A stretch of DNA of 64,000 bases from Rathayibacter tritici (GCF_002932875.1 NZ_PSWS01000039.1:39755-103754), one strand, 5' to 3'. Shown: positions 8,391-17,353, counted from the first letter of the stretch. Made by a program: numbers and translations. The notes: generated from the letters alone by a model not told the origin.

Positions 8391-9134
8391 CTAAGAAGCG
8401 CTATGCAGCGCGAACGCCGTCACGAACCCGAGTACCGCGTAGAGCCCCGTGAGCACGTTGTCCCGGTCAAAAGCCTCCGGGATCATCGTGTTCGAGATCA
8501 TCGCCAGGATCGCGCCTGCGGCGACGGTCGTCACAAACGCCACCACCGCTCCCGGTGCCGTCGCGAAGACCAGGAAGCCGACGAGCGCGGCCGCGGCCGA
8601 GAGCGCCGCGATCCCGCCCCAGACGGTGAAGACGTAGCGGGCGGATCGGCCGTCCGTCTTCATGCCGACCGTGGAGGAGAGGCCCTCGGGCAGGTTCGAG
8701 ATCGCGACCGCGGCGACGATCGGCACACTGATCGCCGCTCCCGTCCCGCCCTGCGCGACCGAGAGGCCGAGCACGATCGACTCCGGAATGCCGTCGATGA
8801 GCGCGCCGGCGGCGATCGCCGCTCCCGCGCCGCCGCCCGACCCCTTGGCGCTCTTGCGGTTCCCCGCCCCCGCTCGCGTGAGCAGCGCGTCGGCGCCGAC
8901 GAAGACCACGGCTCCGGCGAGGGTCCCGAGGATCGTCGCGAGCAGCCCGCCGTCGTCCACCGCCTCCTGCACGAGCTCGTACGCGAGCGCCGAAATCAGC
9001 ACGCCCGCGCCGAACGCCGAAATCGCGGCGGTGAGCTTGGGAGGGACGCGCACGAACCAGGCGAGAAAGGCGCCGATCAGAAGGGTGGCGCCACCGATGG
9101 CGCCACTGATGAGGGCGAGGGTCCACGCAGGCAC
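8391..9134 (-). CDS. ZIP-family divalent metal transporter
   Basis: A 247-residue polytopic protein with about eight membrane segments. The ZIP metal-site signatures appear as ALIDGIPESIVLG (TM4) and ISNLPEGLSS (TM5), with MIPEAF near the end; the usual TM4 histidine is replaced by Asp (DGIPES), which occurs in part of the family. It probably imports Zn, Fe or Mn across the cytoplasmic membrane. The GTG start at 9134 follows GAGAGG by 8 nt. It runs in the same direction as the upstream glycosyltransferase pair, 73 bp away. Confidence 0.85.
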   Translation of the reverse strand: MPAWTLALISGAIGGATLLIGAFLAWFVRVPPKLTAAISAFGAGVLISALAYELVQEAVDDGGLLATILGTLAGAVVFVGADALLTRAGAGNRKSAKGSGGGAGAAIAAGALIDGIPESIVLGLSVAQGGTGAAISVPIVAAVAISNLPEGLSSTVGMKTDGRSARYVFTVWGGIAALSAAAALVGFLVFATAPGAVVAFVTTVAAGAILAMISNTMIPEAFDRDNVLTGLYAVLGFVTAFALHSAS

Positions 9135-9207
9135 GTGCTCAGCCTCTCAGGCTCCGGCGGTGTCCGCGCCGGGCTTGACGGGCCTGCGGGGCGGGCGCCG
9201 GTGCGGT

Positions 9208-10305
9208 TCAGCGGCGACCGGCCGCCGTCACGCGCGGTGCTCCGGCCGTCGCGATGCTGTGCTGGTAGAAGAGCCAGCCGAACACGATGGTCCCGAAGAG
9301 GAGGATGACTCGCGCGAGGACCACCGCCGCAATGGCCACCGTGCCATCGACGCCGCCGGCGACGAGGGTTCCCACCATCGCGACCTCGTAGCCGCCCACA
9401 CCGTTGGGTGTGACGATGACCATGCTGGCGACCGTGGCCACGCCGTAGGCCACGAAGACGAGTGCGGGATCGGCGGCCGTCCCGAACGAGGCGAGAGCCA
9501 CCCAGAACAGCCCGGCATCGAGAGCGTTCACCGCGAAGGACCAGGCGAACGGAGCGATGAGGGCGCGCGGCCGGGTCAGGACACGACGCAGCTCGAGATG
9601 CAAACCGTCGAAGAAGCGCACCAGCGCTACCGTGTCGATCCTCGAGCGGCGCCGGAAGAGCCGTACGGCGCGATCGGCCGCGCAGGCGACGAATCCGGCG
9701 AACCGGTGCAGCAGGCGGCGGCGGCGCAGCAGCACCAAGCCGGCGATCGTGGCGCCGATCGCGAGGCCGCCGATGAGGGCGGCGAGCCACAGCACTCCCG
9801 GCGCCGGATCGCCCGAGAACAGGAGCGAGCCGGCCGCGACGAGGAGCAGGAGGAGGAAGGAGGCGAAGGTCACGGCGAAGCGCGCGAGCTGGGCGAACGT
9901 GGCGCGGCTCACTGGCACGCCGAGGGTGCTCAGCTTCCACGCCGTATAGGCGATGCCGGCGGAGCCGCCGGCGGGCAACATGTGATTCGCGAAGTTGAAC
10001 TCGAGCGACATCCGCATGGCCGTGAGTGGACCCACCCGCGAGATCTCGCCCTGGGAGCGGAGGAAGGAGAAGAGGACCTCACCCGTGGCAGCGAAGCTCG
10101 CGAGCTGCAGGGGCACCAGCAGCACGAGGATCCACAGGTTGATCCGGTTCAGGTTCCCCACGGCGTCGACCACGGTCGGCCAGGCGCTCCACACGATCAG
10201 CGCAACGATGACAGCCGTCGCTGCGCTCAGCCAGAAGCGCGGGGACTGGTACCAGTGCGGGCGGGGAACGACCGCGGCGGGCGTCGTACTCACAACCTCG
10301 CTCAT
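9208..10305 (-). CDS. Lysylphosphatidylglycerol synthase-like transmembrane protein (UPF0104/YbhN family)
   Basis: A 365-residue integral membrane protein with roughly eight hydrophobic segments and the family motif TPNGVGGYEVAMVG in the C-terminal third. It resembles only the flippase half of MprF; there is no aminoacyltransferase domain. Such proteins often sit beside glycosyltransferases and may move a glycolipid across the membrane. The ATG at 10305 overlaps the glycosyltransferase stop in ATGA, so the pair is translationally coupled. The frame stays open to 11217 only because of high GC. Confidence 0.82.
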   Translation of the reverse strand: MSEVVSTTPAAVVPRPHWYQSPRFWLSAATAVIVALIVWSAWPTVVDAVGNLNRINLWILVLLVPLQLASFAATGEVLFSFLRSQGEISRVGPLTAMRMSLEFNFANHMLPAGGSAGIAYTAWKLSTLGVPVSRATFAQLARFAVTFASFLLLLLVAAGSLLFSGDPAPGVLWLAALIGGLAIGATIAGLVLLRRRRLLHRFAGFVACAADRAVRLFRRRSRIDTVALVRFFDGLHLELRRVLTRPRALIAPFAWSFAVNALDAGLFWVALASFGTAADPALVFVAYGVATVASMVIVTPNGVGGYEVAMVGTLVAGGVDGTVAIAAVVLARVILLFGTIVFGWLFYQHSIATAGAPRVTAAGRR

Positions 10306-11168
10306 CGAGGTGACGGATCCGCTGGGGACGTCACGGACGCGGGCGGTGCGGCCACCGGCGCCGAGCACGTGCGTCGCCGGGCCGGGTTGCCGTAGCCGTG
10401 CCGCGCGAGGGTCAGCGTGTCGGTGCGGTAGTAGCGGGAGAGCTTGTCGCGGTCGATCGAGCGGAACAGCCGGGCCTTCACCATCGCCGTCGGTGCGTAG
10501 CGGAGGGAGTGGCCGGTGCGCAGGAGGGCGATGGTGACATCGACGTCCTCGCTGATCCCTTCGTCGTCGGCTCCGACCAGGGGCCGGGCCGTGAGCCACG
10601 CGTTGCGGCGGAACGCGCTGTTGAAGCCGTAGAGCATGGGCCGCACACCGATGCTGCGCTGGTGCCACGCCCGAAAGCCCCGGTACCAGCAACTGAACCA
10701 GAACCGGCCGTGGGGGGAGAGCTCGGCGACCGCTGCGCCCCCGCCGATTCCATCGATGTCCTCGGTCGCGAAGATCATGCGGATGCTCTCGACCCAGTCG
10801 GCGCGGACGAGCGAGTCGGCGTCGATCCGGGCGATGACGTCTCCTCTGGCGGCGTCGAAACCGCTCGAGCGCGCGTGGCCGACGCCGCGACGCGGTTCGT
10901 GCACGACCCGAACCCGCGCGAATCGAGCGACGATCGCGAGCGTTGCGTCGCGACTGCCGTTGTCGACCACGATGATCTCGTCGGCCGGATCGCTCTGATT
11001 CGCGAGCGCCTCGAGGCATCTGGCGATGATCACCTCCTCGTTGAAGGCGGGGATCACGACCGAGACGGTGGGTCGCCGGTCCGCCCGAGGGCGCAGAGCA
11101 CCGGGGGCGCTGTCGAGATGTCCCTGGGCGCTGTCGTGGTGCCCCTGGGCGCTGTCGTGGTGTGGCAT
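10302..11168 (-). CDS. Family 2 glycosyltransferase
   Basis: A 288-residue GT-A fold enzyme. Motifs: VSVVIPAFNEE (nucleotide binding, ~35-45), VVDNGSRDAT, RIDADS (DxD-type metal site) and ISEDVDVTIALL (acidic acceptor region). No membrane segment is evident, so it is cytoplasmic or membrane-associated. It likely adds a sugar to a lipid or surface polymer with help from the coupled flippase-like protein. The first 22 residues contain a seven-residue unit (HHDSAQG) repeated three times, encoded by 21-bp DNA repeats; the true start could lie after these, near residue 33, but no good alternative codon with a ribosome-binding site is obvious. Confidence 0.82.
   Translation of the reverse strand: MPHHDSAQGHHDSAQGHLDSAPGALRPRADRRPTVSVVIPAFNEEVIIARCLEALANQSDPADEIIVVDNGSRDATLAIVARFARVRVVHEPRRGVGHARSSGFDAARGDVIARIDADSLVRADWVESIRMIFATEDIDGIGGGAAVAELSPHGRFWFSCWYRGFRAWHQRSIGVRPMLYGFNSAFRRNAWLTARPLVGADDEGISEDVDVTIALLRTGHSLRYAPTAMVKARLFRSIDRDKLSRYYRTDTLTLARHGYGNPARRRTCSAPVAAPPASVTSPADPSPR
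11105..11164. repeat. 21-bp tandem repeat, three copies, in glycosyltransferase N-terminus
   Basis: Units begin at 11105, 11126 and 11147 with GGGCGCTGTCG. The second and third are nearly identical and the first has a few changes. Being a multiple of three, copy-number change would keep the frame. Confidence 0.8.
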
Positions 11169-11295
11169 GGAAGCAGCCGATTCTGTCCGGAGGGCCGCAG
11201 CGGTGGTGCCCGATCAATGAGGTTCCTGAGACCCGGCACAGCGGGTCGGCTCTGCACTGTATCCCTCTCCCCTGTCCCGCACGGGCAGTACGACG

Positions 11296-11682
11296 TCAAA
11301 TCCGGCAACGATGGCGCGCGTCAGGATCGCTGCGGCCCGGTCGTACCGCGGATTCCTCGACTGCCTCGGCGTCGCCACCGAACCCGGACGGGGGGCGCTC
11401 GGCGGTCAGGCGTCGGTGGTCCGCCCGCGGGGGCCGACGGGCACAGTCGCGTCCGGTGCGCGCGGCAGGTGGACGAGCGAGCAGGACGGAGACGATCATC
11501 AGCAGGAACCAGGAGACCAGCGTGGACGCCGACACGGGCTGCCAGCCGACGACCTGATCGGGGTAGAGCCAGGCCCCCGCCGAGGTCGCGATGCTCTCGG
11601 CGATCCCGATGAAGAGCGCGACCAGCGTGAACGCCACGAGCAACGGCATCCGGTGCGTTCCGCGGTGCACGCGGTACACCAT
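11296..11682 (-). CDS. Small hypothetical membrane protein
   Basis: A 128-residue frame filling the gap between the glycosyltransferase and the VWA gene. Two hydrophobic stretches (about residues 13-35 and 48-70) around a short polar loop (YPDQVVGWQP) suggest two membrane helices; the last 55 residues are arginine-rich and may not be conserved. The start is uncertain: the frame opens at 11730, but ATG 11682 avoids overlap with the divergent VWA start. No family recognised. Confidence 0.45.
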   Translation of the reverse strand: MVYRVHRGTHRMPLLVAFTLVALFIGIAESIATSAGAWLYPDQVVGWQPVSASTLVSWFLLMIVSVLLARPPAARTGRDCARRPPRADHRRLTAERPPSGFGGDAEAVEESAVRPGRSDPDARHRCRI

Positions 11683-11717
11683 CGTGGTGCCGGGGCCCGC
11701 CGCGTCGGGCGTCCCCA

Positions 11718-11723
11718 TAAACT
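11718..11723 (+). promoter_or_regulatory. -10 hexamer of leaderless promoter for VWA gene
   Basis: TAAACT ends 6 nt before the ATG at 11730, with no ribosome-binding site between them. Confidence 0.5.
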
Positions 11724-11729
11724 GACGCA

Positions 11730-13004
11730 ATGGCGGAGTTCAGCGCGACGGTTTTCCAGAACGAGTTCCTCTCGGACGGCGCGACTGATGTGCACGCCAT
11801 TGTCACGGTGACCGCGTCCGGCACCGGAGCCGCCGGGTCCGACGGTGCCGCAGCCGAGATCATCATCGTCGACTGCTCCGGATCGATGACGGGCGAGAAC
11901 ATGACGGCCGCCAAGCGCGCCGCCGCCGTGGCCGTCGACCAGATCGTTGACGGCACATTCTTCGCGATCGTCGCCGGCTCCGAGCGTGCCGACCGCGCCT
12001 TCCCCTACCCCAACGCCACGGTGTCGATGGTGCGCATGGAGCCGGGTGCGCGTGCCGCGGCGAAGGAAGCGATCGGCTACCTCCAGGCCGACGGCGGCAC
12101 CGCGATGGGCACCTGGCTGACCCTCGCCCGCCAGCTGTTCGCGACAGTTCCGGAGGCGACCCAGCGGCACGCGATCCTGCTCACGGACGGCAAGAACGAG
12201 CACGAGTCGCGGATGCAGCTCGATGCGGCGATCCGAGCGGCGGGCGGCGAGTTCCAGTGCGACGTGCGCGGCGTCGGCTCGCGCTGGATCGTCGAGGAGG
12301 CGCGCACGATCGCGAGCGCCCTGCTGGGTACCGTGGGCCTGATCGCGAACCCGGCCGACATGGCCGCCGACTTCGAGACGCTGATGCGGGCGTCGATGGG
12401 CCGCGGAGTCGCCAACGGCGAGCTGCGGGTGTGGACGCCGCAGGGCGCGCAGCTGCTCTTCGTCCGCCAGGTGGCGCCGAACCTCGAGGACCTCAGCGTC
12501 CGGCGCTCCGCCGTGAATCCGCTCACCGGCGCCTACCCGACCGGCGCCTGGGGCGATGAGTCTCGGGAGTACCACGTGGCTGTCCGGGTCGCATCGAAGC
12601 CGGTCGGTGCGGAGCAGCTGGCCGCGCGGGTGCAGCTCAGTGTCCGCGACCAGGTGGTCGCCTCCGCCCTGGTGAAGGCTCGCTGGACCGACGACTCCGC
12701 TCTGACCGCCCGTATCGACCCGGCCGTCGCGCACTACACCGGCCAGACCGAGCTCGCCTCGGCGATCCAGGACGGACTCGCGGCGAAAGCCCGGGGCGAC
12801 GAGGCGACCGCGACGGTGAAGCTTGGCCGCGCCGTGCAGCTCGCGTCCGTCACCGGGAACGACGAGGCGACCGCGAAGCTGCGCAAGGTCGTCGAGATCG
12901 ACAACCCGAACGAGGGGACGGTGCGGCTCAGGCGCGGTGTCGACCGTCTCGACGAGATGGCGCTGGACACCGCGTCGACCAAGACCACACGGGTGCGCAA
13001 GTGA
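11730..13004 (+). CDS. VWA-domain protein
   Basis: A 424-residue protein with a von Willebrand factor A domain at about residues 40-220. The MIDAS metal site is intact: DCSGSM (Asp48, Ser50, Ser52), the Thr in DGGTAMG and TDGKNE. There is no signal peptide, so it acts inside the cell. The C-terminal half (about 230-420) is a beta-rich region followed by helices with no family I can name. It overlaps the FHA gene in GTGA. VWA, zinc-ribbon/FHA, PP2C and Hanks-kinase genes recur together in Actinobacteria, so it is probably a partner in phospho-signalling; the binding partner is unknown. Confidence 0.85.
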   Translation: MAEFSATVFQNEFLSDGATDVHAIVTVTASGTGAAGSDGAAAEIIIVDCSGSMTGENMTAAKRAAAVAVDQIVDGTFFAIVAGSERADRAFPYPNATVSMVRMEPGARAAAKEAIGYLQADGGTAMGTWLTLARQLFATVPEATQRHAILLTDGKNEHESRMQLDAAIRAAGGEFQCDVRGVGSRWIVEEARTIASALLGTVGLIANPADMAADFETLMRASMGRGVANGELRVWTPQGAQLLFVRQVAPNLEDLSVRRSAVNPLTGAYPTGAWGDESREYHVAVRVASKPVGAEQLAARVQLSVRDQVVASALVKARWTDDSALTARIDPAVAHYTGQTELASAIQDGLAAKARGDEATATVKLGRAVQLASVTGNDEATAKLRKVVEIDNPNEGTVRLRRGVDRLDEMALDTASTKTTRVRK

Positions 13005-14005
13005 GCTTCCGCTGCCCCGAGGGGCACACCTCCCAGTCGGGCGACTACTGCGACGTCTGCGGGGCGCCGATCGGAGCCGCGCCGGTCACGCCTCCCGCTC
13101 CCGCCGCGCCGACCACGGCGATCCCGACCGGACCCTCGGTCTGCCCGCACTGCTCGTTCCCCAACGAGGCCGGTGCGCTGTTCTGCGAGAACTGCGGCTA
13201 CGACTTCACCACCGGCTCCCTGCCCGAGGCCGATCCGTTCACCGCCTCGGGCGCCGTGCGCGCGCCGGGCGAGGTCGGCGGATCGGCGACACCGGGCGGC
13301 GACCCGGCCGAGCACCCGGGGGAGGCCCCTGCGCCGCGGGTCGACCCCGCGGCTCCGACCGAGCTCATTCCGGAGCAGGAGGCGGGCTTTGACACGCCGG
13401 TCGCGACGGTGCCGCCGGCCGGCTCCGCGGCTGTTGCCGCGGCTGTTGCTCCGCATGCCGCCCCGCCGACCGAGGTGATTCCGGAGGTGGCGCCGCCGGA
13501 GAAGGCCACGTCCGCGCCGGCCACCGGGTCCGCCCGCACGGCCACCGGGTCCGCCCGCACGGCCACCGGGTCCGCCCGCACGGCCGCCTCCGCCGATCCG
13601 GACCGCCCCTGGATCGCCGAGCTCTGGGTCGATCCTGAGTGGTACGCCGAGCAGCGCGCCGACGACCCGATGCCCTCGCCCGGACCGCCCGCGACGGTCG
13701 TCCTGCGCGAGCGCACCGAGCTGGTGGGGCGGCCCTCCGTCTCGCGCGGCATCTCGCCTCAGGTCGACTGCGGCTCCGACTCCGGAGTCTCACGCCGGCA
13801 CTGTCAGCTGAGCACGGACGGCTACCGCTGGTGGGTCGAGGACCTGCAGTCGGCGAACGGCACCTACCTCGCGGCGGCCGGCGCACCCCTCCCACAGACG
13901 CCGATCGCGGCCGGTCAGCGGCGTGAAGTGCAGGAGGGCGACCGGATCTACCTCGGCGCCTGGACCCGGATCGTCCTCCGCCTCGCGCTCCCCGGCGAGG
14001 CGTAG
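13001..14005 (+). CDS. Zinc-ribbon and FHA-domain protein
   Basis: A 334-residue protein. Two zinc ribbons at the N-terminus (CPEGH...CDVCG and CPHCSFPNEAGALFCENCG, residues ~5-67) are followed by a ~140-residue Ala/Pro-rich linker and a C-terminal FHA domain (about 245-334) with the phosphothreonine-binding pattern GRPSVSRG, SGVSRRHCQL and SANGTYL. It should read phosphothreonine marks set by a Hanks-type kinase such as the one convergently encoded next door. GTG 13001 overlaps the VWA stop (GTGA). The linker contains a triplicated seven-residue unit, TGSARTA. Confidence 0.87.
   Translation: MSFRCPEGHTSQSGDYCDVCGAPIGAAPVTPPAPAAPTTAIPTGPSVCPHCSFPNEAGALFCENCGYDFTTGSLPEADPFTASGAVRAPGEVGGSATPGGDPAEHPGEAPAPRVDPAAPTELIPEQEAGFDTPVATVPPAGSAAVAAAVAPHAAPPTEVIPEVAPPEKATSAPATGSARTATGSARTATGSARTAASADPDRPWIAELWVDPEWYAEQRADDPMPSPGPPATVVLRERTELVGRPSVSRGISPQVDCGSDSGVSRRHCQLSTDGYRWWVEDLQSANGTYLAAAGAPLPQTPIAAGQRREVQEGDRIYLGAWTRIVLRLALPGEA
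13520..13582. repeat. 21-bp tandem repeat, three copies, in FHA-protein linker
   Basis: Three near-identical units starting at 13520, 13541 and 13562, each beginning GCCACCGGGTCCGCCCGCAC, encode ATGSART three times. In-frame expansion in a disordered linker. Confidence 0.85.
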
Positions 14006-14345
14006 GCCTTCCTCCGTCCCCACCGTCCGATGTGCAGGGGATCCGTCATGCCCAAGCGGCGTCACGCGGAAGAGAGCGCTCTCCGCCTGGAAGCCCCTGC
14101 ACATCGCACGGCCCCCTGCACATCGCTCGGCTCCCGACAGACGGCGCACGTCCAAGACCACAGCACCCCGAGCCAGGGCGAGTCCGATGTGCAGGAGATC
14201 CGTCGTTCCGGACCGGCGCCACGCGGCGGAGAGCGCTCTCCGCCGACGAGCCCCTGCGAATCGCACCGTCCCCTGCGAATCGCACGCGTGACCTGCGAAT
14301 CGCACGGGCGCCTGCAGATCGCGCGGTCCCCGCACCGCACGGCGG
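14006..14345. repeat. Intergenic repeat region with 19-20-bp-spaced motif array
   Basis: This 340-bp gap between the convergent FHA and kinase genes has no gene. It holds two diverged direct copies (starting 14025 and 14182) that begin GTCCGATGTGCAGG and contain a GAGAGCGCTCTC palindrome. Each copy ends in repeats of CCTGCRMATCGCAC at 14096, 14115, 14253, 14272, 14292 and 14311, spaced 19-20 bp within a cluster. In copy 2 the 22 bp at 14224-14245 is a perfect palindrome. The function is unknown: protein-binding array, RNA structure or selfish repeat. Confidence 0.75.
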
Positions 14346-15311
14346 TCAGCGCCCGGTCAGCACTCCCAGCATCCACGAGAGCGCCGCGATCGCGCTGACG
14401 CCCACCACGCTCGAGCCGATGATCACCGTGCGCCGCATCCGAGCCGCGCGCGAGTTCGAAGCGGACCCCGCCGCCACCCCTCCACGCAGACTGTGTGCCA
14501 CCTCGTCAGCGGTCGGCCGCTTGTCCGGATTCCGCTGCGTCATCGATAACAGCAGCGTCCTCCACTCCGCGGGCAGCGTGTCCGGCACGGAGGGGCTGTG
14601 GTGCAGGCGAGCGATCGCTGCCTCCAGGACCGTTCCCGAATATTCGCGGTGCCCGGTCAGTGCCTCGAGGAGGACCAGCCCGAGCGAGAAGACGTCGCTC
14701 GCTCCGCTGATCTGCTCGCCCGCAACCTGCTCCGGGCTGACGAAGCTGGCGGTGCCGATCACGACGCCGTCGCTGGTCAGGCGCGACCCGTCCATGAAGT
14801 GGGCCACGCCGAAGTCGGTGAGCTTGGCCGTGCGGTCGTAGCCGCTGGACGCGACGTCACTGACCAGAATGTTCGCGGGCTTCACGTCGCGGTGCACGAC
14901 GCCCCGTTCGTGCAGGTAGGCCAGCGCCTCGGCGAGCTGCGCGCCGATCGCAGCGACCTCACCCGCGGGGAGGGGGCCGGCCTCGAGCCGCGCCTCCATC
15001 GTGGGGTCGGCGACGAGCTCCATCACGACGTAGCGGCGCACGTCGCCGCCGAAGTTGTGCAGGCCGGCGTCGAACAGGTTCACGATATTGGGATGGGCGA
15101 AGGAGCTCAGCATCCGCACTTCGCGCTCCTGACGGGCGACGTCCTCAGGGTCCGAGGCCTCCGCGCGGAACACCTTCACCGCGACATCGCGCTGCACCGA
15201 CTCGTCACGAGCCCGGTAGACCGAGCCCATCCCGCCGGAGCCGATCCGCTCAATCAGGTAGTAACGGCCCGCGACCTTCTGCTGGGCGGCATTCGCGGCG
15301 ATAGCACTCAC
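14346..15311 (-). CDS. Hanks-type Ser/Thr protein kinase with C-terminal membrane anchor
   Basis: A 321-residue kinase. Subdomains are all visible: GSGGMGSVYRA (glycine loop), VAVKVF (Lys46), HRDVKPANIL (catalytic loop), LTDFGVAHF (DFG) and GTASFVSPEQV (in place of APE). One transmembrane helix lies at about 296-318 with only a few residues after it, so there is no PASTA or other sensor outside. GTG 15311 is chosen because GGAAGG precedes it; GTG 15353 is a further possible start adding 14 residues. Likely substrates are read by the neighbouring FHA protein; PP2C at the left edge may reverse it. Confidence 0.87.
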   Translation of the reverse strand: MSAIAANAAQQKVAGRYYLIERIGSGGMGSVYRARDESVQRDVAVKVFRAEASDPEDVARQEREVRMLSSFAHPNIVNLFDAGLHNFGGDVRRYVVMELVADPTMEARLEAGPLPAGEVAAIGAQLAEALAYLHERGVVHRDVKPANILVSDVASSGYDRTAKLTDFGVAHFMDGSRLTSDGVVIGTASFVSPEQVAGEQISGASDVFSLGLVLLEALTGHREYSGTVLEAAIARLHHSPSVPDTLPAEWRTLLLSMTQRNPDKRPTADEVAHSLRGGVAAGSASNSRAARMRRTVIIGSSVVGVSAIAALSWMLGVLTGR

Positions 15312-15512
15312 GGCGATCCCGCCTTCCGCTCGAACGGTGCGCTCCAGGCGCACAGGACGGGCGCTTGCGATGACCGTACCGCGAGTCGGTACCGGCCCGG
15401 TCGGTTGGACGGGGGGATTGACACCCCCGGTGGCACACAGGGGTGGTCACCCCGCACTCTCCACGCCCAGGCCGGCCGGAGCGGGTCGTCGAAAAAACGG
15501 CCCGCCGGACGC

Positions 15513-16136
15513 TCAGCTGCGGCGGCCCAGCATCCCCTCGAACGATCCGTCGAGCGCCCACGGGTCGGGGGCGGATCCGGAGCGGGAGGAGCGGGCGGCC
15601 TCGGCGGCCAGCTCGCGTCCGGCGCGCTCAGTGCGCGAAGGCAGCGCCCGTCCGTCCTCGGTCGCGCCGCCCCAGTCGTCCGTCGCCGCGAACACGGTGG
15701 TCGCCAGTGGAGCCGCGTGCAGATAGCTGAACAGCGGACGCATCGCGTAGTCGACAGCGAGGGAGTGGCGGGGTGACCCGCCCGTGGCGGCCAGCAGCAC
15801 GGGTAGGCCGCGCAGCGCCTCCGTGTCGAGGACGTCGACGAACGACTTGAAGAGCCCGCTGTAGCTGGTGGTGAAGATCGGCGTCACGGCGATCAGCCCG
15901 TCGGCGCCGGCGACGGCGTCCAGCGCAGTCTGCAGTGCCGGGCTCGCAAAGCCGGTGAGGAGGTTGTTCGTGACGTCGTGCGCGAGGTCGCGCAGCTCCA
16001 CGACGCTCCGCTCGACGGCGAAGCCCTGTTCGACGAGGGCGGACTCGGTGGCGTCGGCCAGGCGGTCGGCGAGCAGACGGGTCGAGGACGGCTGGCTGAG
16101 GCCGGCCGAGAGGACGGTGATCCTGCGGGTGTCCAT
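15513..16136 (-). CDS. NAD(P)H-dependent FMN reductase (CE1759 type)
   Basis: A 207-residue flavodoxin-like protein starting TVLSAGLSQPSSTRLLAD, with the FMN-binding loop pattern ITPIFTTSYSGLFKSFVDVL near residues 84-105. It should reduce free FMN with NAD(P)H and hand it to the flavin monooxygenase encoded 12 bp upstream in the same operon. ATG 16136 follows AGGAG by about 6 nt. Confidence 0.85.
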   Translation of the reverse strand: MDTRRITVLSAGLSQPSSTRLLADRLADATESALVEQGFAVERSVVELRDLAHDVTNNLLTGFASPALQTALDAVAGADGLIAVTPIFTTSYSGLFKSFVDVLDTEALRGLPVLLAATGGSPRHSLAVDYAMRPLFSYLHAAPLATTVFAATDDWGGATEDGRALPSRTERAGRELAAEAARSSRSGSAPDPWALDGSFEGMLGRRS

Positions 16137-16148
16137 GCGGGCTCCTGA

Positions 16149-17243
16149 CTAGACGGTGACGGGCTCGGGCTGCGCGTCGCGCGCGGCGACACGGGAGGAG
16201 TGGGTGGGCGCGTCCGGCACGTGCGCCGGGCGGCCCTCGGCGAATCCGGCGCGCAGAGCGGGGAGGATCTCGCCGAGCATGTCCATCTGCTCCAGGACGG
16301 TCTTCAGCGGAAGGCCCGCGTGATCCATCAGGAACAGCTGGCGCTGGTAGTCGCCGACGTACTCGCGGAAGCCGAGGGTGCGATCGATGATCTGCTGCGG
16401 GGAGCCGACGGTGAGGGGGGTCTGCTCGGTGAAGTCCTCGAGAGAGGGGCCGTGGCCGTAGACGGGGGCGTTGTCGAAGTAGGGGCGGAACTGCGAGAGG
16501 GCGTCCTGCGAGTTCTGCGCCAGGAAGATCTGCCCGCCGAGCCCGACGATCGCCTGGTCCGCGGTGCCGTGGCCATAGTGCTCGAAGCGCTGGCGGTAGA
16601 GCTCCACCATCTTCTGCGTGTGCGAGGCGGGCCAGAAAATGTGGTTCGCGAAGAAGCCGTCGCCGTAGTACGCGGCCTGCTCGGCGATCTGGGGCGAACG
16701 GATCGAGCCGTGCCAGACGAACGGCGCGACGCCGTCGAGGGGGCGCGGGGTGGACTGGAAGCCCTGGAGGGGGGTGCGGAAGTGACCCTCCCAGTCGACG
16801 TACTCCTCCGTCCAGAGGCGATGGAGCAGGTCGTAGTTCTCGATCGTCAGCTCGATGCCGCGGCGGATGTCCTTGCCGAACCACGGGTAGACGGGGCCGG
16901 TGTTGCCGCGGCCGAGCATCAGGTCGACGCGGCCGCCGGCGAGGTGCTGAAGCATCGCGTAGTCCTCGGCGAGCTTCACCGGGTCGTTCGTGGTGATCAG
17001 CGCCATCGCGGTCGAGAGCTGGATCCTCTCGGTCTTCGCCGCGAGGTAGCCGAGCGTGGTAGTGGGGGAGGAGGACCAGAACGGCGGATTGTGGTGCTCG
17101 CCGAGGGCGAAGACGTCGAGGCCGATCTCCTCGGCCTTCAGCGCGATCGCGAGGGTCGCCTGAATCTTCTCGGACTCCGACGGTGTCCGTCCGGTCGTGG
17201 GGTCGGTCGTTGAATCGCTGACCGTGAAGATGCCGAACTGCAT
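16149..17243 (-). CDS. LLM-class flavin-dependent monooxygenase (CE1758 type)
   Basis: A 364-residue luciferase-like (bacterial luciferase TIM-barrel) protein: MQFGIFTVSD start, ALGEHHNPPF near residue 47 and GRGNTGPVYPWFGKD near 112. It uses reduced FMN and O2 to oxidise an unknown organic substrate. The gene is followed at once by a dedicated flavin reductase, the classic two-component arrangement. ATG 17243 follows AGGAG. The substrate cannot be inferred. Confidence 0.87.
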   Translation of the reverse strand: MQFGIFTVSDSTTDPTTGRTPSESEKIQATLAIALKAEEIGLDVFALGEHHNPPFWSSSPTTTLGYLAAKTERIQLSTAMALITTNDPVKLAEDYAMLQHLAGGRVDLMLGRGNTGPVYPWFGKDIRRGIELTIENYDLLHRLWTEEYVDWEGHFRTPLQGFQSTPRPLDGVAPFVWHGSIRSPQIAEQAAYYGDGFFANHIFWPASHTQKMVELYRQRFEHYGHGTADQAIVGLGGQIFLAQNSQDALSQFRPYFDNAPVYGHGPSLEDFTEQTPLTVGSPQQIIDRTLGFREYVGDYQRQLFLMDHAGLPLKTVLEQMDMLGEILPALRAGFAEGRPAHVPDAPTHSSRVAARDAQPEPVTV

Positions 17244-17353
17244 CGGGCGCTCCTTCTGTCCTCCGGCCCGGCGGGGCCTGGTCTATGCGTCTGCATGTAC
17301 AAGGGCATACAACCGCGCGCAGCCGGATTCATTCCCGGCCCTCGTTTGGCTGC

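Noticed and set aside
14025-14324. CRISPR array
   Set aside because: Repeats are only 14 bp and spacers 5-6 bp, with no cas genes nearby.
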